42,941 nucleotides of DNA from a virus, in IMG/VR virus record IMGVR_UViG_3300032893_000116, positions 1-42,941 of that record. One strand, written 5' to 3'. Positions 1 through 4,883 of this stretch are shown piece after piece. Below the pieces are notes generated by a model, which searched no databases, was not told where the DNA came from, and saw only the letters and a program-made list of their open reading frames with translations. Numbering within the stretch: position 1 is the first letter of the stretch; each line of letters opens with the position of its first letter. The position numbers and the translations under genes were made by a program.

Positions 1-127
1 CGAGCGCGCTATTCTGAGCGCGCGCCGATTTTTTGATCGTTTCGAGACCGCGCTTCCAGTCCCCTTCGGGGATCGGCTGGCCTTCCCCGGCGGCCGTGCG
101 GATGGTGACGGTGTTTCCCCTGGCGGC
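1..127. repeat. Terminal direct repeat, left copy
   Basis: These 127 bases are repeated exactly at the right end of the window (42815-42941). The metallopeptidase frame reads through the join to a proper stop codon. This supports a circular assembly or a terminally redundant genome with a 42,814-bp unit. The length of 127 equals a k-mer size widely used by assemblers, so the repeat is more likely an assembly overlap than a biological terminal repeat. Confidence 0.95.
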
Positions 128-664
128 TCTGGCAGCCTCTTCGATTTTGTCCGTTCCCGTGATCTGCGGCCAGAAGAACTGGCCGTGACTCTCCATGATG
201 CTGCGCGCCTGCTTCCGCTCCTGGCTCGCTTCGCCGTGCCGGTGGGCGATCAGCGCGAACCATCCAATGTCCACGTCGTGCTTTCGCAACTTGACGATGG
301 GGCGCCGAAGATTATCCGTCTTGCCCGGCGTGACGGCGATGTGGTGCAGCTCGTGGTCGAGCAGTGCGGCGCGTTCCGGATCATCGACGGTTCGCCACCA
401 GTAACCATCGAGCAAAATCTCCACATCGCCGCGGCCTGCCGCACGATCCTTTAGGCTCATTTTCCGCGTCAGTCCGAGAGCCTTGCACCCATGGTGTGTG
501 ATGGCATCAGACGCGGGCTCCCCATTCTCATTGTACTCGGGCTCGGCGAACAGGAAATCAATTTTCAGTTCGGCGTCGATTAGCGGTTGATGGTCTGGGT
601 ATTCGCGCATGATGTCATCGGCCATCTCTTGCACTTCGGGTCCGCACCGTTTGTAGGTTGGCAT
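1..664 (-). CDS. Phage metallopeptidase, HExxH type (3' end lies across the contig join)
   Basis: The frame opens at an ATG at 664 and runs off the left edge. Joined to the right end of the window it ends at a TAA at 42807-42809, giving 223 aa. Residues 104-108 read HELHH, a zinc-peptidase HExxH motif, preceded by a conserved 'ALLDHELHHI' context and an acidic/hydrophobic region around residues 80-90 (DVEILLDGYWW). This matches the small single-domain phage metallopeptidase family (PhageMetallopep type). Its substrate is not known to me. No signal peptide or membrane segment is visible, so it should act in the cytoplasm. The gene lies just upstream of recT in the early transcript. No clear Shine-Dalgarno precedes the ATG; an A+T-rich stretch and a GC-rich hairpin (686-708) lie upstream. 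Confidence 0.8.
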   Translation of the reverse strand, partial: MPTYKRCGPEVQEMADDIMREYPDHQPLIDAELKIDFLFAEPEYNENGEPASDAITHHGCKALGLTRKMSLKDRAAGRGDVEILLDGYWWRTVDDPERAALLDHELHHIAVTPGKTDNLRRPIVKLRKHDVDIGWFALIAHRHGEASQERKQARSIMESHGQFFWPQITGTDKIEEAARAARGNTVTIRTAAGEGQPIPEGDWKRGLETIKKSARAQNSAL

Positions 665-685
665 AGGTTGGGTTATTTTAAGTTT

Positions 686-708
686 GGCCCCTCTTCCCCA
701 CCGGGGCC
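686..708. other. GC-rich stem-loop upstream of the metallopeptidase gene
   Basis: The six-base arms 686-691 (GGCCCC) and 703-708 (GGGGCC) are exact reverse complements around an 11-nt loop. No T-run follows on either strand, so it is not a convincing intrinsic terminator. It sits in the 66-bp gap before the metallopeptidase gene and may be a transcript-processing or translation-control structure. Confidence 0.35.
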
Positions 709-730
709 GCTCGGCGTCTCGGCGGATTGA

Positions 731-1111
731 TTACCGCAAAGTGTCCCCGCAACGTAATTCCAGCGCCCGAGAGCGCGGCGTTCGCATCAGTGGCTTATAG
801 GCCGTCGGGTCTTTGCTCCCAGTCCTTTGGGAATCAGGCACATCACACGCTGCGTTGCGGGGACTTGCAGCAATGTCCTGACTTTCATTTTGGGTATGGT
901 AATTTCGCGATGGGTTCCGCACCCACCAAAATTCATGGTTCGGCTTGCGGGTGTTCTCCTGTCCACGCTGGCAAGAGAGCAATTCCTCCGCGTTTCTCAT
1001 TCGCAAGTTTCGCTCCGGGTCTGTGGGAGCCTGATGGGCGCGCTTTGCCAGCGTGAGCAACCACACCCATCCTGCTGTGAAAACAACTCCGACGATAAAA
1101 CCTGTAAGCAT
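731..1111 (-). CDS. Small single-pass membrane protein, unknown function
   Basis: The ATG at 1111 is preceded by a good ribosome binding site (GGAGG, 5 nt spacer) and gives 126 aa. Residues 2-20 (LTGFIVGVVFTAGWVWLL) form a hydrophobic N-terminal segment followed by basic residues, consistent with an N-terminal anchor. The remaining ~100 residues are polar and basic with no motif I recognise. The frame stays open upstream to 1159, but the ribosome binding site picks 1111. It is part of the early minus-strand run between a 94-aa protein and the metallopeptidase. The C-terminal half looks low in information content, so the true protein may be shorter. Confidence 0.5.
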   Translation of the reverse strand: MLTGFIVGVVFTAGWVWLLTLAKRAHQAPTDPERNLRMRNAEELLSCQRGQENTRKPNHEFWWVRNPSRNYHTQNESQDIAASPRNAACDVPDSQRTGSKDPTAYKPLMRTPRSRALELRCGDTLR

Positions 1112-1395
1112 TTTTCCTCCATTGCGTTCTGAGCCTCGGCCAGCGCGACGGCCAGCCAAGGAAATGAATTGCCCGCCCCGAAAGTGCCGTTTTCGCTCAG
1201 GGCTCCAGGCCGGAACTGCTGCGAGGATGGGCTTGAACCATCAAAACGCCCCTCGCGCGCGCGGCAGGCGCTAATAGTGCTCTTTCGGGCTTCCCGTTTA
1301 ATCGGCTCGGCCAGCACAGGCACGGGCAAAATTGGTTCTTCCCCTGCGTCCGATCTATTCGCGCACGTCAGGGGATTGGGTTTTGCGAAATTCAT
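997..1395 (-). CDS. Doubtful open frame, 132 aa
   Basis: This open frame starts at an ATG 18 nt after the stop of the 94-aa gene and overlaps the membrane-protein gene by 115 bp. Its product is rich in Arg, Ser and Pro, has no recognisable motif and no Shine-Dalgarno. It is the only candidate filling the 300-bp gap between 1112 and 1413. The overlap and the composition argue against it; it could equally be non-coding sequence. A tRNA T-arm-like hairpin lies inside it (1226-1242). Confidence 0.25.
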   Translation of the reverse strand: MNFAKPNPLTCANRSDAGEEPILPVPVLAEPIKREARKSTISACRAREGRFDGSSPSSQQFRPGALSENGTFGAGNSFPWLAVALAEAQNAMEEKCLQVLSSELFSQQDGCGCSRWQSAPIRLPQTRSETCE

Positions 1396-1413
1396 AGGCT
1401 GAGAAGTAGGGAA

Positions 1414-1698
1414 TCACAGCCCCCTCCGACTGCTGATGTGAACCAGCAGCACATTCACGGCGACCGAAATGGCATCCGCTTCCATGGCCAGATCCGGGTG
1501 ACCGGCGCGGTTGAGGTATTCCCTGGTGGCGACGATCTTGTTCCAGGCTTTGTTGCAGATCATGTAAGCGGTGGCCAACTCCTCCGAGGCTTTGGCGAGC
1601 GCAATGGTGGCGCTGGATAACTGGCTCCAGGCTGAGTCCAGGTGCTGGAGGCCAAGGGGGTGAAGGGCGGTGGGGATGACGGTGGGGGAGGGCTTCAT
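1414..1698 (-). CDS. Conserved-looking 94-aa hypothetical protein
   Basis: The ATG at 1698 lies 2 nt after the stop of the Gly-X repeat gene, so translation is probably coupled; GGAAAGG upstream can serve as the binding site. The product is mostly helical in appearance (residues 20-75 rich in Ala, Leu, Ser and Glu, e.g. 'SSATIALAKASEELATAYM') without membrane segments or cysteine clusters. I do not recognise a family. The same strand stays open upstream in this frame through the hexanucleotide repeat, but that extension is only an arginine/leucine-rich shadow of the repeat. Confidence 0.65.
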   Translation of the reverse strand: MKPSPTVIPTALHPLGLQHLDSAWSQLSSATIALAKASEELATAYMICNKAWNKIVATREYLNRAGHPDLAMEADAISVAVNVLLVHISSRRGL

Positions 1699-1700
1699 GT

Positions 1701-2099
1701 TTAACCTTTCCCGTCGCCGTAGCCGTAGCCGTCGCTGTAGCCGTAGCCGGAGCCGGAGCCGGAGCCGTCGCTGTAGCCGGAGCCGGAGCCGTAGCCGTAG
1801 CCGTCGCTGTAGCCGGAGCCGTAGCCGTCGCTGTAGCCGGAGCCGGAGCCGTAGCCGTAGCCGGAGCCGTCGCCGGAGCCGTAGCCGTCGCTGTAGCCGG
1901 AGCCGGAGCCGTAGCCGTAGCCGGAGCCGTCGCCGGAGCCGTAGCCGGAGCCGTCGCCGGAGCCGTCGCCGGAGCCGTCGCCGAAGCCGTAGCCGTAGCC
2001 GTCGCTGTAGCCGGAGCCGTAGCCGGAGCCGAAGCCGTAGCCGTAGCCGTCGCTGTAGCCGGAGCCGGAGCCGGAGCCATTTACGACCTGCACGTCCAT
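1701..2099 (-). CDS. Glycine-X dipeptide-repeat protein (Gly alternating with Ser/Tyr/Asp/Phe)
   Basis: The ATG at 2099 has an AGGGAG binding site and overlaps the end of the DUF6948-like gene by 19 bp. The 132-aa product starts MDVQVVN and then consists almost entirely of alternating glycine and Ser, Tyr, Asp or Phe, with 'GYSDGYGYG' recurring about six times. It has no signal peptide or membrane segment. Several other frames are also open because the DNA is a simple repeat, but this frame has the best start context and lies tightly between two convincing genes. Function unknown. Such Gly/Tyr/Ser-rich chains resemble flexible or condensing low-complexity proteins, which is only an analogy. 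Confidence 0.7.
   Translation of the reverse strand: MDVQVVNGSGSGSGYSDGYGYGFGSGYGSGYSDGYGYGFGDGSGDGSGDGSGYGSGDGSGYGYGSGSGYSDGYGSGDGSGYGYGSGSGYSDGYGSGYSDGYGYGSGSGYSDGSGSGSGYGYSDGYGYGDGKG
1713..2078. repeat. Degenerate hexanucleotide tandem repeat
   Basis: About 365 bp consists almost only of the plus-strand hexamers gccgga, gccgta, gccgtc and gctgta in varying order, roughly 60 units. Higher-order blocks recur, such as the string encoding GYSDGYGYG on the minus strand. Slipped-strand mispairing would change its length by whole codon pairs without shifting the frame. Confidence 0.95.
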
Positions 2100-2377
2100 A
2101 CGGCAACTCCCTTAATTGATTTCTTCGCGCGGTCGCTCGCGCTCAGAATCTCAATGGCTTCCGTGAGCACCACGCGATTAACCGCGCAGGGGAATTTGCA
2201 GTTCTCGGGCGCGGATGTTCCCTCCATCGCGAGCTCGGAGAGGGACGCGGCACCGGCCCAATACCAGATGCGGCGCGCGTCGGTGAGCGTGACTTCCTTG
2301 CCGCTTTTCGATTCCAGATGACCGGCGAACACGCCGGCTGAGTAGGTGCGGACGATGACGTATGGTTTTGCTTTCAT
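2081..2377 (-). CDS. DUF6948-family phage protein
   Basis: The 98-aa product contains the string 'YVIVRTYSAGVFAG', then 'ARRIWYWAGAASLSELAMEG' and 'CKFPC', a pattern I recognise from many short phage and prophage proteins annotated as a domain of unknown function (DUF6948). It is soluble with no membrane segment. The ATG at 2377 has no Shine-Dalgarno, but a TATAAC lies 9 nt upstream, so a nearly leaderless transcript is possible. A 7-bp stem-loop (2394-2410) separates it from the regulator gene upstream. It is the second gene of the early transcript. The family assignment is from memory of the motif; the function is unknown. Confidence 0.8.
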   Translation of the reverse strand: MKAKPYVIVRTYSAGVFAGHLESKSGKEVTLTDARRIWYWAGAASLSELAMEGTSAPENCKFPCAVNRVVLTEAIEILSASDRAKKSIKGVAVWTCRS

Positions 2378-2393
2378 GGGTTTTTGGTTATAG

Positions 2394-2410
2394 CCCCTCG
2401 GAGCGAGGGG
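2394..2410. other. Stem-loop between the regulator gene and the DUF6948-like gene
   Basis: Perfect 7-bp inverted repeat (CCCCTCG / CGAGGGG) with a GAG loop in the 42-bp gap. There is no T-run on the minus-strand 3' side, so it is not a typical terminator. It may act as an attenuator or a stability hairpin. Confidence 0.5.
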
Positions 2411-2419
2411 AAAGGGGTT

Positions 2420-2569
2420 TCATGCGGCATCCTTTTCCAGCAATTCCTTCACCGCTTTTTCTACCAGCCTGACTTCTGGCACGAGGCTTGCTTGAGCGTG
2501 CTTGCGGAGTTTTTCCGCGATCCCGGCATCCATCCGGTAGCTTTTCTGTTTCGACTTCTTTTTCCGCAT
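2420..2569 (-). CDS. Small ribbon-helix-helix-like DNA-binding regulator
   Basis: From the ATG at 2569 the product is 49 aa: a lysine-rich start (MRKKKSKQ), a short strand 'KSYRMDAGIAEKLRKHA', then 'PEVRLVEKAVKELLEKDAA'. This is the length and layout of a CopG/Arc-type ribbon-helix-helix protein that dimerises on a palindromic operator. An in-frame ATG at 2623 would add 18 residues. I prefer 2569 because an extended -10 box (2579-2584) and a 14-bp palindrome (2582-2595) lie immediately upstream, which would be inside the gene with the longer start. It is the first gene of the early minus-strand run, so autoregulation of that run is likely. The assignment rests on size and pattern, not on a diagnostic motif. 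Confidence 0.6.
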   Translation of the reverse strand: MRKKKSKQKSYRMDAGIAEKLRKHAQASLVPEVRLVEKAVKELLEKDAA

Positions 2570-2578
2570 GACGTGACT

Positions 2579-2605
2579 GGTATAGCAAATGCTATCATCC
2601 GTCAA
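2579..2605 (-). promoter_or_regulatory. Putative early promoter (minus strand), nearly leaderless
   Basis: On the minus strand: -35 TTGACG (2605-2600), a 15-bp spacer, and an extended -10 TGC-TATACC (-10 box 2584-2579). The predicted transcription start falls about 3 nt before the regulator ATG at 2569, so the message would be almost leaderless. The spacer is shorter than ideal, partly offset by the extended -10. Confidence 0.5.
2582..2595. promoter_or_regulatory. Palindromic operator candidate overlapping the early -10 box
   Basis: ATAGCA-AA-TGCTAT is a perfect inverted repeat with 6-bp arms. It overlaps the -10 box of the early promoter and lies 13 bp before the regulator gene, the usual position of a self-repression site. 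It differs from the inverted repeats at the plus-strand promoters, so a different protein probably binds it. Confidence 0.55.
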
Positions 2606-2623
2606 ATTTTTTTTGTTTACCAT

Positions 2624-2645
2624 TTTTGCTCTGGCAAAAGCAAAA
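2624..2645. promoter_or_regulatory. Inverted repeat upstream of the early promoter
   Basis: TTTTGCT (2624-2630) and AGCAAAA (2639-2645) are exact reverse complements separated by 8 nt, about 20 bp upstream of the early -35 box. The arms share the TGCT/AGCA core with the 2582-2595 palindrome, so it may be a second, weaker site. The rest of 2646-2778 is A+T-rich intergenic DNA between the divergent promoters with no gene visible. Confidence 0.35.
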
Positions 2646-2778
2646 TACGGTAAATCCGGCCGCCCTCATGAATTTCCCGATTTTTCTCCGCGCGCTCCGA
2701 TGATGTGATTGATATACAATGCACGAAACCCGCGTAAACATTGGCCCAAACCGATGTAAAAATAGTTGAAGATATTTG

Positions 2779-2806
2779 TGGACATCATACGCGAAAAGCG
2801 TATAGT
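2779..2806 (+). promoter_or_regulatory. Plus-strand promoter P1 with overlapping 17-bp inverted repeat
   Basis: -35 TGGACA (2779-2784), 16-bp spacer, -10 TATAGT (2801-2806). The inverted repeat ATACGC-GAAAA-GCGTAT (2787-2803) covers the spacer and half of the -10 box. The same arrangement, with the repeat starting 14 bp before the -10, occurs at the second promoter (4191-4218). Transcription would start near 2813 and run through a long structured leader before the first gene at 3108. Confidence 0.6.
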
Positions 2807-3107
2807 GGTTGCGTCGGAAGGAAAAGGGTTGAAGGGAACCCGAAGCCAACCGGCGGTGAGGTCAACCTTGAGCGACTCACCTAAATCTCTCGACTCGATG
2901 TGCTCGCACACTGCGAGAGCCGGATGTGGAACCGGCCCGGGAGCGCAACACAATGCGCAAACCCGGAGGAGCAGTGAACCTGTGCGGGGTAATGCAGCCC
3001 GGAACGCAAACGCGCTCCGGCCGGTCCCAAGCCCGGGAAAATGCAGAGGGGGAAAGCCCGAGAGGGCGGAAACCCGCCCGGGCTTCGGCCCGGGCACGAA
3101 AGGAAAA
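2807..3107 (+). ncRNA. Long, highly structured 5' leader or small RNA
   Basis: This 300-nt stretch between promoter P1 and the first plus-strand gene has no convincing coding frame but consecutive perfect stems: 2807-2811/2847-2851 enclosing 2826-2830/2837-2841; 2855-2860/2876-2881; 2887-2892/2914-2919; 2919-2923/2932-2936. It ends with GCCC(GAGA)GGGC at 3056-3067 and a C(UUCG)G hairpin at 3076-3095. Two forward frames happen to be open, as expected for GC-rich DNA, and their products look random. It could be a regulatory leader, an antitermination element or an independent RNA. I match it to no known RNA family. Confidence 0.5.
3076..3095 (+). repeat. Tetraloop leader hairpin, copy 1
   Basis: Perfect 8-bp stem GCCCGGGC/GCCCGGGC closed by a C(UUCG)G tetraloop, one of the most stable RNA hairpins. 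It is followed at once by 'acgaaaggaaaaatg', which holds the ribosome binding site and start codon of the next gene. No T-run follows, so it is not an intrinsic terminator. Related copies: 3485-3504, 4514-4533, 4850-4869 and a variant at 5079-5092. Confidence 0.9.
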
Positions 3108-3458
3108 ATGAAAACCATCCAGATTAATCACCACGGAGAGGGAAGCAGCACGACGGCCATGGTGGCCGTTGATGCCATCCGCGAAAACGGATGGCGGGGC
3201 GAAATGGAGGGCGGCGTCTCAGTGTGGGCGCAGACGGCGGAGCCCCTCGAGATAATCGAGGGGTGGCGCCACACGCTCCTGCCGGCCGGGACCACGGTGT
3301 ACCTCGGCAACGATGGGACCGTTTTGGTCCCGCGCGAGCAGGGCGGGATGTGGATTCGGAAGACCGAATCCGTGCGGCCGGTCGCCGGGTTGTTGCGGGT
3401 CAGTGCCCGGCGTCCGAGCCTGGACAGCCTGGACATTTGTCTGGTAGCGGCGAGGTAA
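3108..3458 (+). CDS. Hypothetical 116-aa protein, first gene of the plus-strand block
   Basis: The ATG at 3108 has a clear AAAGGA site 5 nt upstream, directly after the copy-1 tetraloop hairpin. The frame stays open upstream, but that part is the structured leader. The product is soluble, with a strand-like middle (residues 45-90, 'EPLEIIEGWRHTLLPAGTTVYLGNDGTVLVP') that suggests a small beta domain; the C-terminal 25 residues are basic. No family recognised. It is the first protein of a cluster of small genes controlled by promoter P1. Its role is unknown; by position it could be a regulator or an anti-host factor, which is speculation. Confidence 0.7.
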   Translation: MKTIQINHHGEGSSTTAMVAVDAIRENGWRGEMEGGVSVWAQTAEPLEIIEGWRHTLLPAGTTVYLGNDGTVLVPREQGGMWIRKTESVRPVAGLLRVSARRPSLDSLDICLVAAR

Positions 3459-3484
3459 ATCCAGCCAACCGCAAACCCAAACCC

Positions 3485-3504
3485 GCCCGGGCTTCGGCCC
3501 GGGC
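3485..3504 (+). repeat. Tetraloop leader hairpin, copy 2
   Basis: Identical to copy 1 over the hairpin and its downstream flank up to and including the start codon. The whole stretch 'aacccgcccgggcttcggcc' onward through 'aaaaatgaaa' is shared, so the leader and the binding site move as one unit. Confidence 0.9.
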
Positions 3505-3516
3505 ACGAAAGGAAAA

Positions 3517-3708
3517 ATGAAATACCAAGTCCACGCATCAATGGCGACCGTCACGGTCGAGGCCGCAAATCCGGTCTTTGCGGCCGAAATTGCGGAGCCC
3601 AAGCTTCGCGAAATTCTCACCGCTCACATCGATGAGCAACCGGCCGAAATGACGGTCGAAGGCCCGGACGGCCGGGAGACCGTCTTCTCCTTCGGGGGTG
3701 GGCTGTGA
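3517..3708 (+). CDS. Small 63-aa hypothetical protein
   Basis: The ATG at 3517 follows the copy-2 leader with an AAAGGA site. The product begins MKYQVHASMATVTVEA and contains 'DGRETVFSFGGG' at its end; the alternating hydrophobic pattern suggests a small beta or alpha-beta domain. Residues 16-35 look helical. No known family. It overlaps the next gene by 4 bp (GTGA), so the two are translationally coupled, and with the following two genes it forms one cluster ending in an XRE repressor. Confidence 0.75.
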   Translation: MKYQVHASMATVTVEAANPVFAAEIAEPKLREILTAHIDEQPAEMTVEGPDGRETVFSFGGGL

Positions 3709-3926
3709 CCATCCCCGTTCAAACCGAGCTCGTCCTGTCCGAGCAGGACAGGGCGGTCATCCTCCACGCGCTTCGGGTTGCGGAGCGGCTATGCAATCTC
3801 ACCGATCTTGTAATGGAGACGCTCGCACAGCGGGCTCCCCATTTGCTCCCGGAATTCAGCCCGGATGTCAAGGCGGCAATGGGAGCACGGGCGGCTGTCG
3901 AAGCTGCAATCGGGAGGATCATTTGA
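3705..3926 (+). CDS. Small partner protein of the first XRE repressor
   Basis: The start is the GTG at 3705 inside the stop of the preceding gene (GTGA overlap). The 73-aa product begins MTIPVQTELVLSEQDRAVILHALRVAE and ends AAIGRII. The same frame of conserved residues (MTI...S..D..ILRALR...AIRRII) is found in the C-terminal half of the 5111-5554 gene, which also precedes an XRE gene. Both end with the same string GGAGGATCATTTGAA that supplies the binding site and TTGA overlap for the repressor. It is therefore probably one half of a duplicated two-gene regulatory unit, perhaps a partner or antagonist of the repressor. Function not known. Confidence 0.75.
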   Translation: MTIPVQTELVLSEQDRAVILHALRVAERLCNLTDLVMETLAQRAPHLLPEFSPDVKAAMGARAAVEAAIGRII

Positions 3927-4141
3927 ACATCGCCCGTCAGCTCAAAGCCCTTCGGGCGCGCGCCGGGCTGTCCCAGGCTGGCGCAGCCCGGCGGCTCTCC
4001 GTGTCCGTGCGGACATTGCAAGGGTGGGAATTGGGGAACGGCCCCACGGAGTTCACGGGGCGGACTGTGCTCGAAATGGCTGAGGATTGGCCACCAGCGC
4101 GGCCTGAGACGCGTCCAAAACGCCGGAGAGGGTCAGCATAG
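3923..4141 (+). CDS. XRE-family helix-turn-helix repressor, copy 1
   Basis: The start is the TTG at 3923, fixed by a GGAGG site at 3913-3917 and the TTGA overlap with the upstream gene. The 72-aa product is one helix-turn-helix domain: 'LKALRARAGLSQAGAARRLSVSVRTLQGWE' shows the classic Ser-Gln turn and recognition helix of Cro/CI-like proteins, followed by 'PTEF' and a basic tail. It lacks any protease-sensitive or dimerisation domain, so it is closer to Cro or small XRE regulators than to full-length CI. A paralogue lies at 5551-5799. Candidate targets are the 17-bp inverted repeats at 2787-2803 and 4199-4215. Confidence 0.88.
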   Translation: MNIARQLKALRARAGLSQAGAARRLSVSVRTLQGWELGNGPTEFTGRTVLEMAEDWPPARPETRPKRRRGSA

Positions 4142-4190
4142 CAGACGCAAGCCCGGGCCTCTCAGCTCGAGTACGTGCCTGAGCCGGACC

Positions 4191-4218
4191 TTGCAAACAT
4201 ACCCCAATGAGGTATAGT
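4191..4218 (+). promoter_or_regulatory. Plus-strand promoter P2 with overlapping 17-bp inverted repeat
   Basis: -35 TTGCAA (4191-4196), 16-bp spacer, -10 TATAGT (4213-4218). The inverted repeat ATACC-CCAATGA-GGTAT (4199-4215) starts 14 bp before the -10, exactly as at promoter P1, and the surrounding CATAC...GTATAGT string is shared. The predicted transcription start coincides with the ATG at 4225, so the first message is leaderless. Confidence 0.6.
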
Positions 4219-4224
4219 CAAACC

Positions 4225-4398
4225 ATGAAAGAGAACATGAATATGAACGCGACGGAGGCGGCGGCGGCGACGGAGGCGGCGGCGGCGCGGGTTGCCGCGG
4301 GAGATGTCTCCCACCAGCGACATGCGGATGCGGATCTCCCAGACCCGTGGGAGGGATGCAGTCCGGAGCGGCACGCGTGGATCGCCCCTGAACTGTGA
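4225..4398 (+). CDS. Small Ala/Glu-rich 57-aa protein, probably leaderless
   Basis: The ATG at 4225 lies 6 nt after the -10 box of promoter P2 and has no Shine-Dalgarno, so translation would start from the 5' end of a leaderless message. An ATG at 4207 is inside the promoter and unlikely. The product has an alanine-rich helix at residues 10-27 (TEAAAATEAAAARVAAG) encoded by a short GC-rich repeat, then an acidic, Pro- and Trp-containing tail (DADLPDPWEGC). No family recognised. It is followed by a long hairpin element (4403-4489). Confidence 0.5.
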   Translation: MKENMNMNATEAAAATEAAAARVAAGDVSHQRHADADLPDPWEGCSPERHAWIAPEL

Positions 4399-4402
4399 CT
4401 TT

Positions 4403-4489
4403 TGAGTGGGGACGGTGAAAGGCCGGCGCGGGTAACCGGGTAGCGCGATAACCCCGGCCAGACGCAGTGGATAGAATCCTCCCCACTCA
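4403..4489 (+). ncRNA. Long nested hairpin element
   Basis: The outer 9-bp arms TGAGTGGGG (4403-4411) and CCCCACTCA (4481-4489) enclose a second 6-bp stem GGCCGG (4421-4426)/CCGGCC (4454-4459) and a third CGCG (4427-4430)/CGCG (4444-4447). Together they form an 87-nt elongated structure in the 168-bp gap between two genes. It may be a processed RNA, a transcription attenuator or an mRNA-stabilising element. Confidence 0.45.
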
Positions 4490-4513
4490 CAGATTTCCCC
4501 ACAACCCCAACCC

Positions 4514-4555
4514 GGCCGGGCTTCGGCCCGGCCAAAATAAAAAGCCCGAGAGGGC
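4514..4555 (+). repeat. Tetraloop leader hairpin, copy 3, with a second GAGA hairpin
   Basis: GGCCGGGC(UUCG)GCCCGGCC at 4514-4533 differs from copies 1 and 2 at stem position 2 (C to G), with the partner base changed to match (G to C), a compensatory change that argues for selection on the RNA stem. A second hairpin GCCC(GAGA)GGGC at 4544-4555 also occurs at 3056-3067 in the leader. The binding site of the next gene follows. Confidence 0.85.
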
Positions 4556-4566
4556 GGAAAGGAAGA

Positions 4567-4842
4567 ATGCAAATTGATCAATTAGGTTCTGCGGCCGCAG
4601 AAGCGGCTCAATCCGGCCAGGTGGTCGTCGAGTTCGGGGGTGGGCATTGGTGCTCATTCCCTCCCGGCGGTCAGCCGGAGCGAGCCTATTGGGCAACTGC
4701 CCTGGCAAGGAGCCAGTGGCAACGTCGGGCGGACGACCTCGCCGCCATTGGACGGCTGGATGTCGGGCAGTCGCATCGGGCTGTCCGGGGTTATCACCCA
4801 CGGCACGGCGAGTCGTTCGCGACGGTGACGCGGGTTGCCTAA
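4567..4842 (+). CDS. Hypothetical 91-aa protein
   Basis: The ATG at 4567 is preceded by GGAAAGGAAGA. The product has an acidic/alanine-rich start, a glycine stretch 'VVVEFGGGHWCSF' near residues 19-31, and a Trp/Arg-rich middle; the end is basic. No membrane segment and no known family. It sits between copies 3 and 4 of the tetraloop leader, so it has its own translation signal although it is probably on the same transcript as its neighbours. Confidence 0.65.
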   Translation: MQIDQLGSAAAEAAQSGQVVVEFGGGHWCSFPPGGQPERAYWATALARSQWQRRADDLAAIGRLDVGQSHRAVRGYHPRHGESFATVTRVA

Positions 4843-4849
4843 TCCCCCC

Positions 4850-4869
4850 GCCCGGGCTTCGGCCCGGGC
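4850..4869 (+). repeat. Tetraloop leader hairpin, copy 4
   Basis: GCCCGGGC(UUCG)GCCCGGGC followed by 'aacgaaaggaaaatatg'; same layout as copies 1 and 2 with one inserted base after the stem. Confidence 0.9.
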
Positions 4870-4883
4870 AACGAAAGGAAAAT

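Noticed and set aside
4-23. 7-bp inverted repeat near the contig end as a packaging or replication site
   Set aside because: It lies inside the metallopeptidase coding sequence near its stop and at the assembly break; nothing else supports a function.
1218-1242. tRNA-like T-arm on the minus strand (5-bp stem GATGG/CCATC with loop TTCAAGC) followed by a possible acceptor strand
   Set aside because: No matching 5' acceptor strand, D-arm or anticodon arm could be found within 100 nt upstream, so it is not a complete tRNA. A tRNA-derived attachment site was considered, but no integrase is present.
1713-2078. CRISPR array or diversity-generating template
   Set aside because: The repeats are 6 bp without spacers, and no reverse transcriptase or cas gene is present.
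1355-2119. Long open frames on both strands through the hexanucleotide repeat (Ala/Pro/Thr-rich, Arg/Leu-rich and Arg/Ser-rich products)
   Set aside because: They are alternative readings of a simple repeat; only the Gly-X frame has a good binding site and fits between its neighbours.
2766-3107. Upstream extension of the first plus-strand gene to an ATG at 2766
   Set aside because: It would start inside the promoter region and read through the structured leader; the product looks random and the good binding site is at 3108.
3076-4869. Intrinsic terminators at the GC-rich hairpins of the plus-strand block
   Set aside because: None is followed by a T-run; each is followed by a ribosome binding site and start codon instead.
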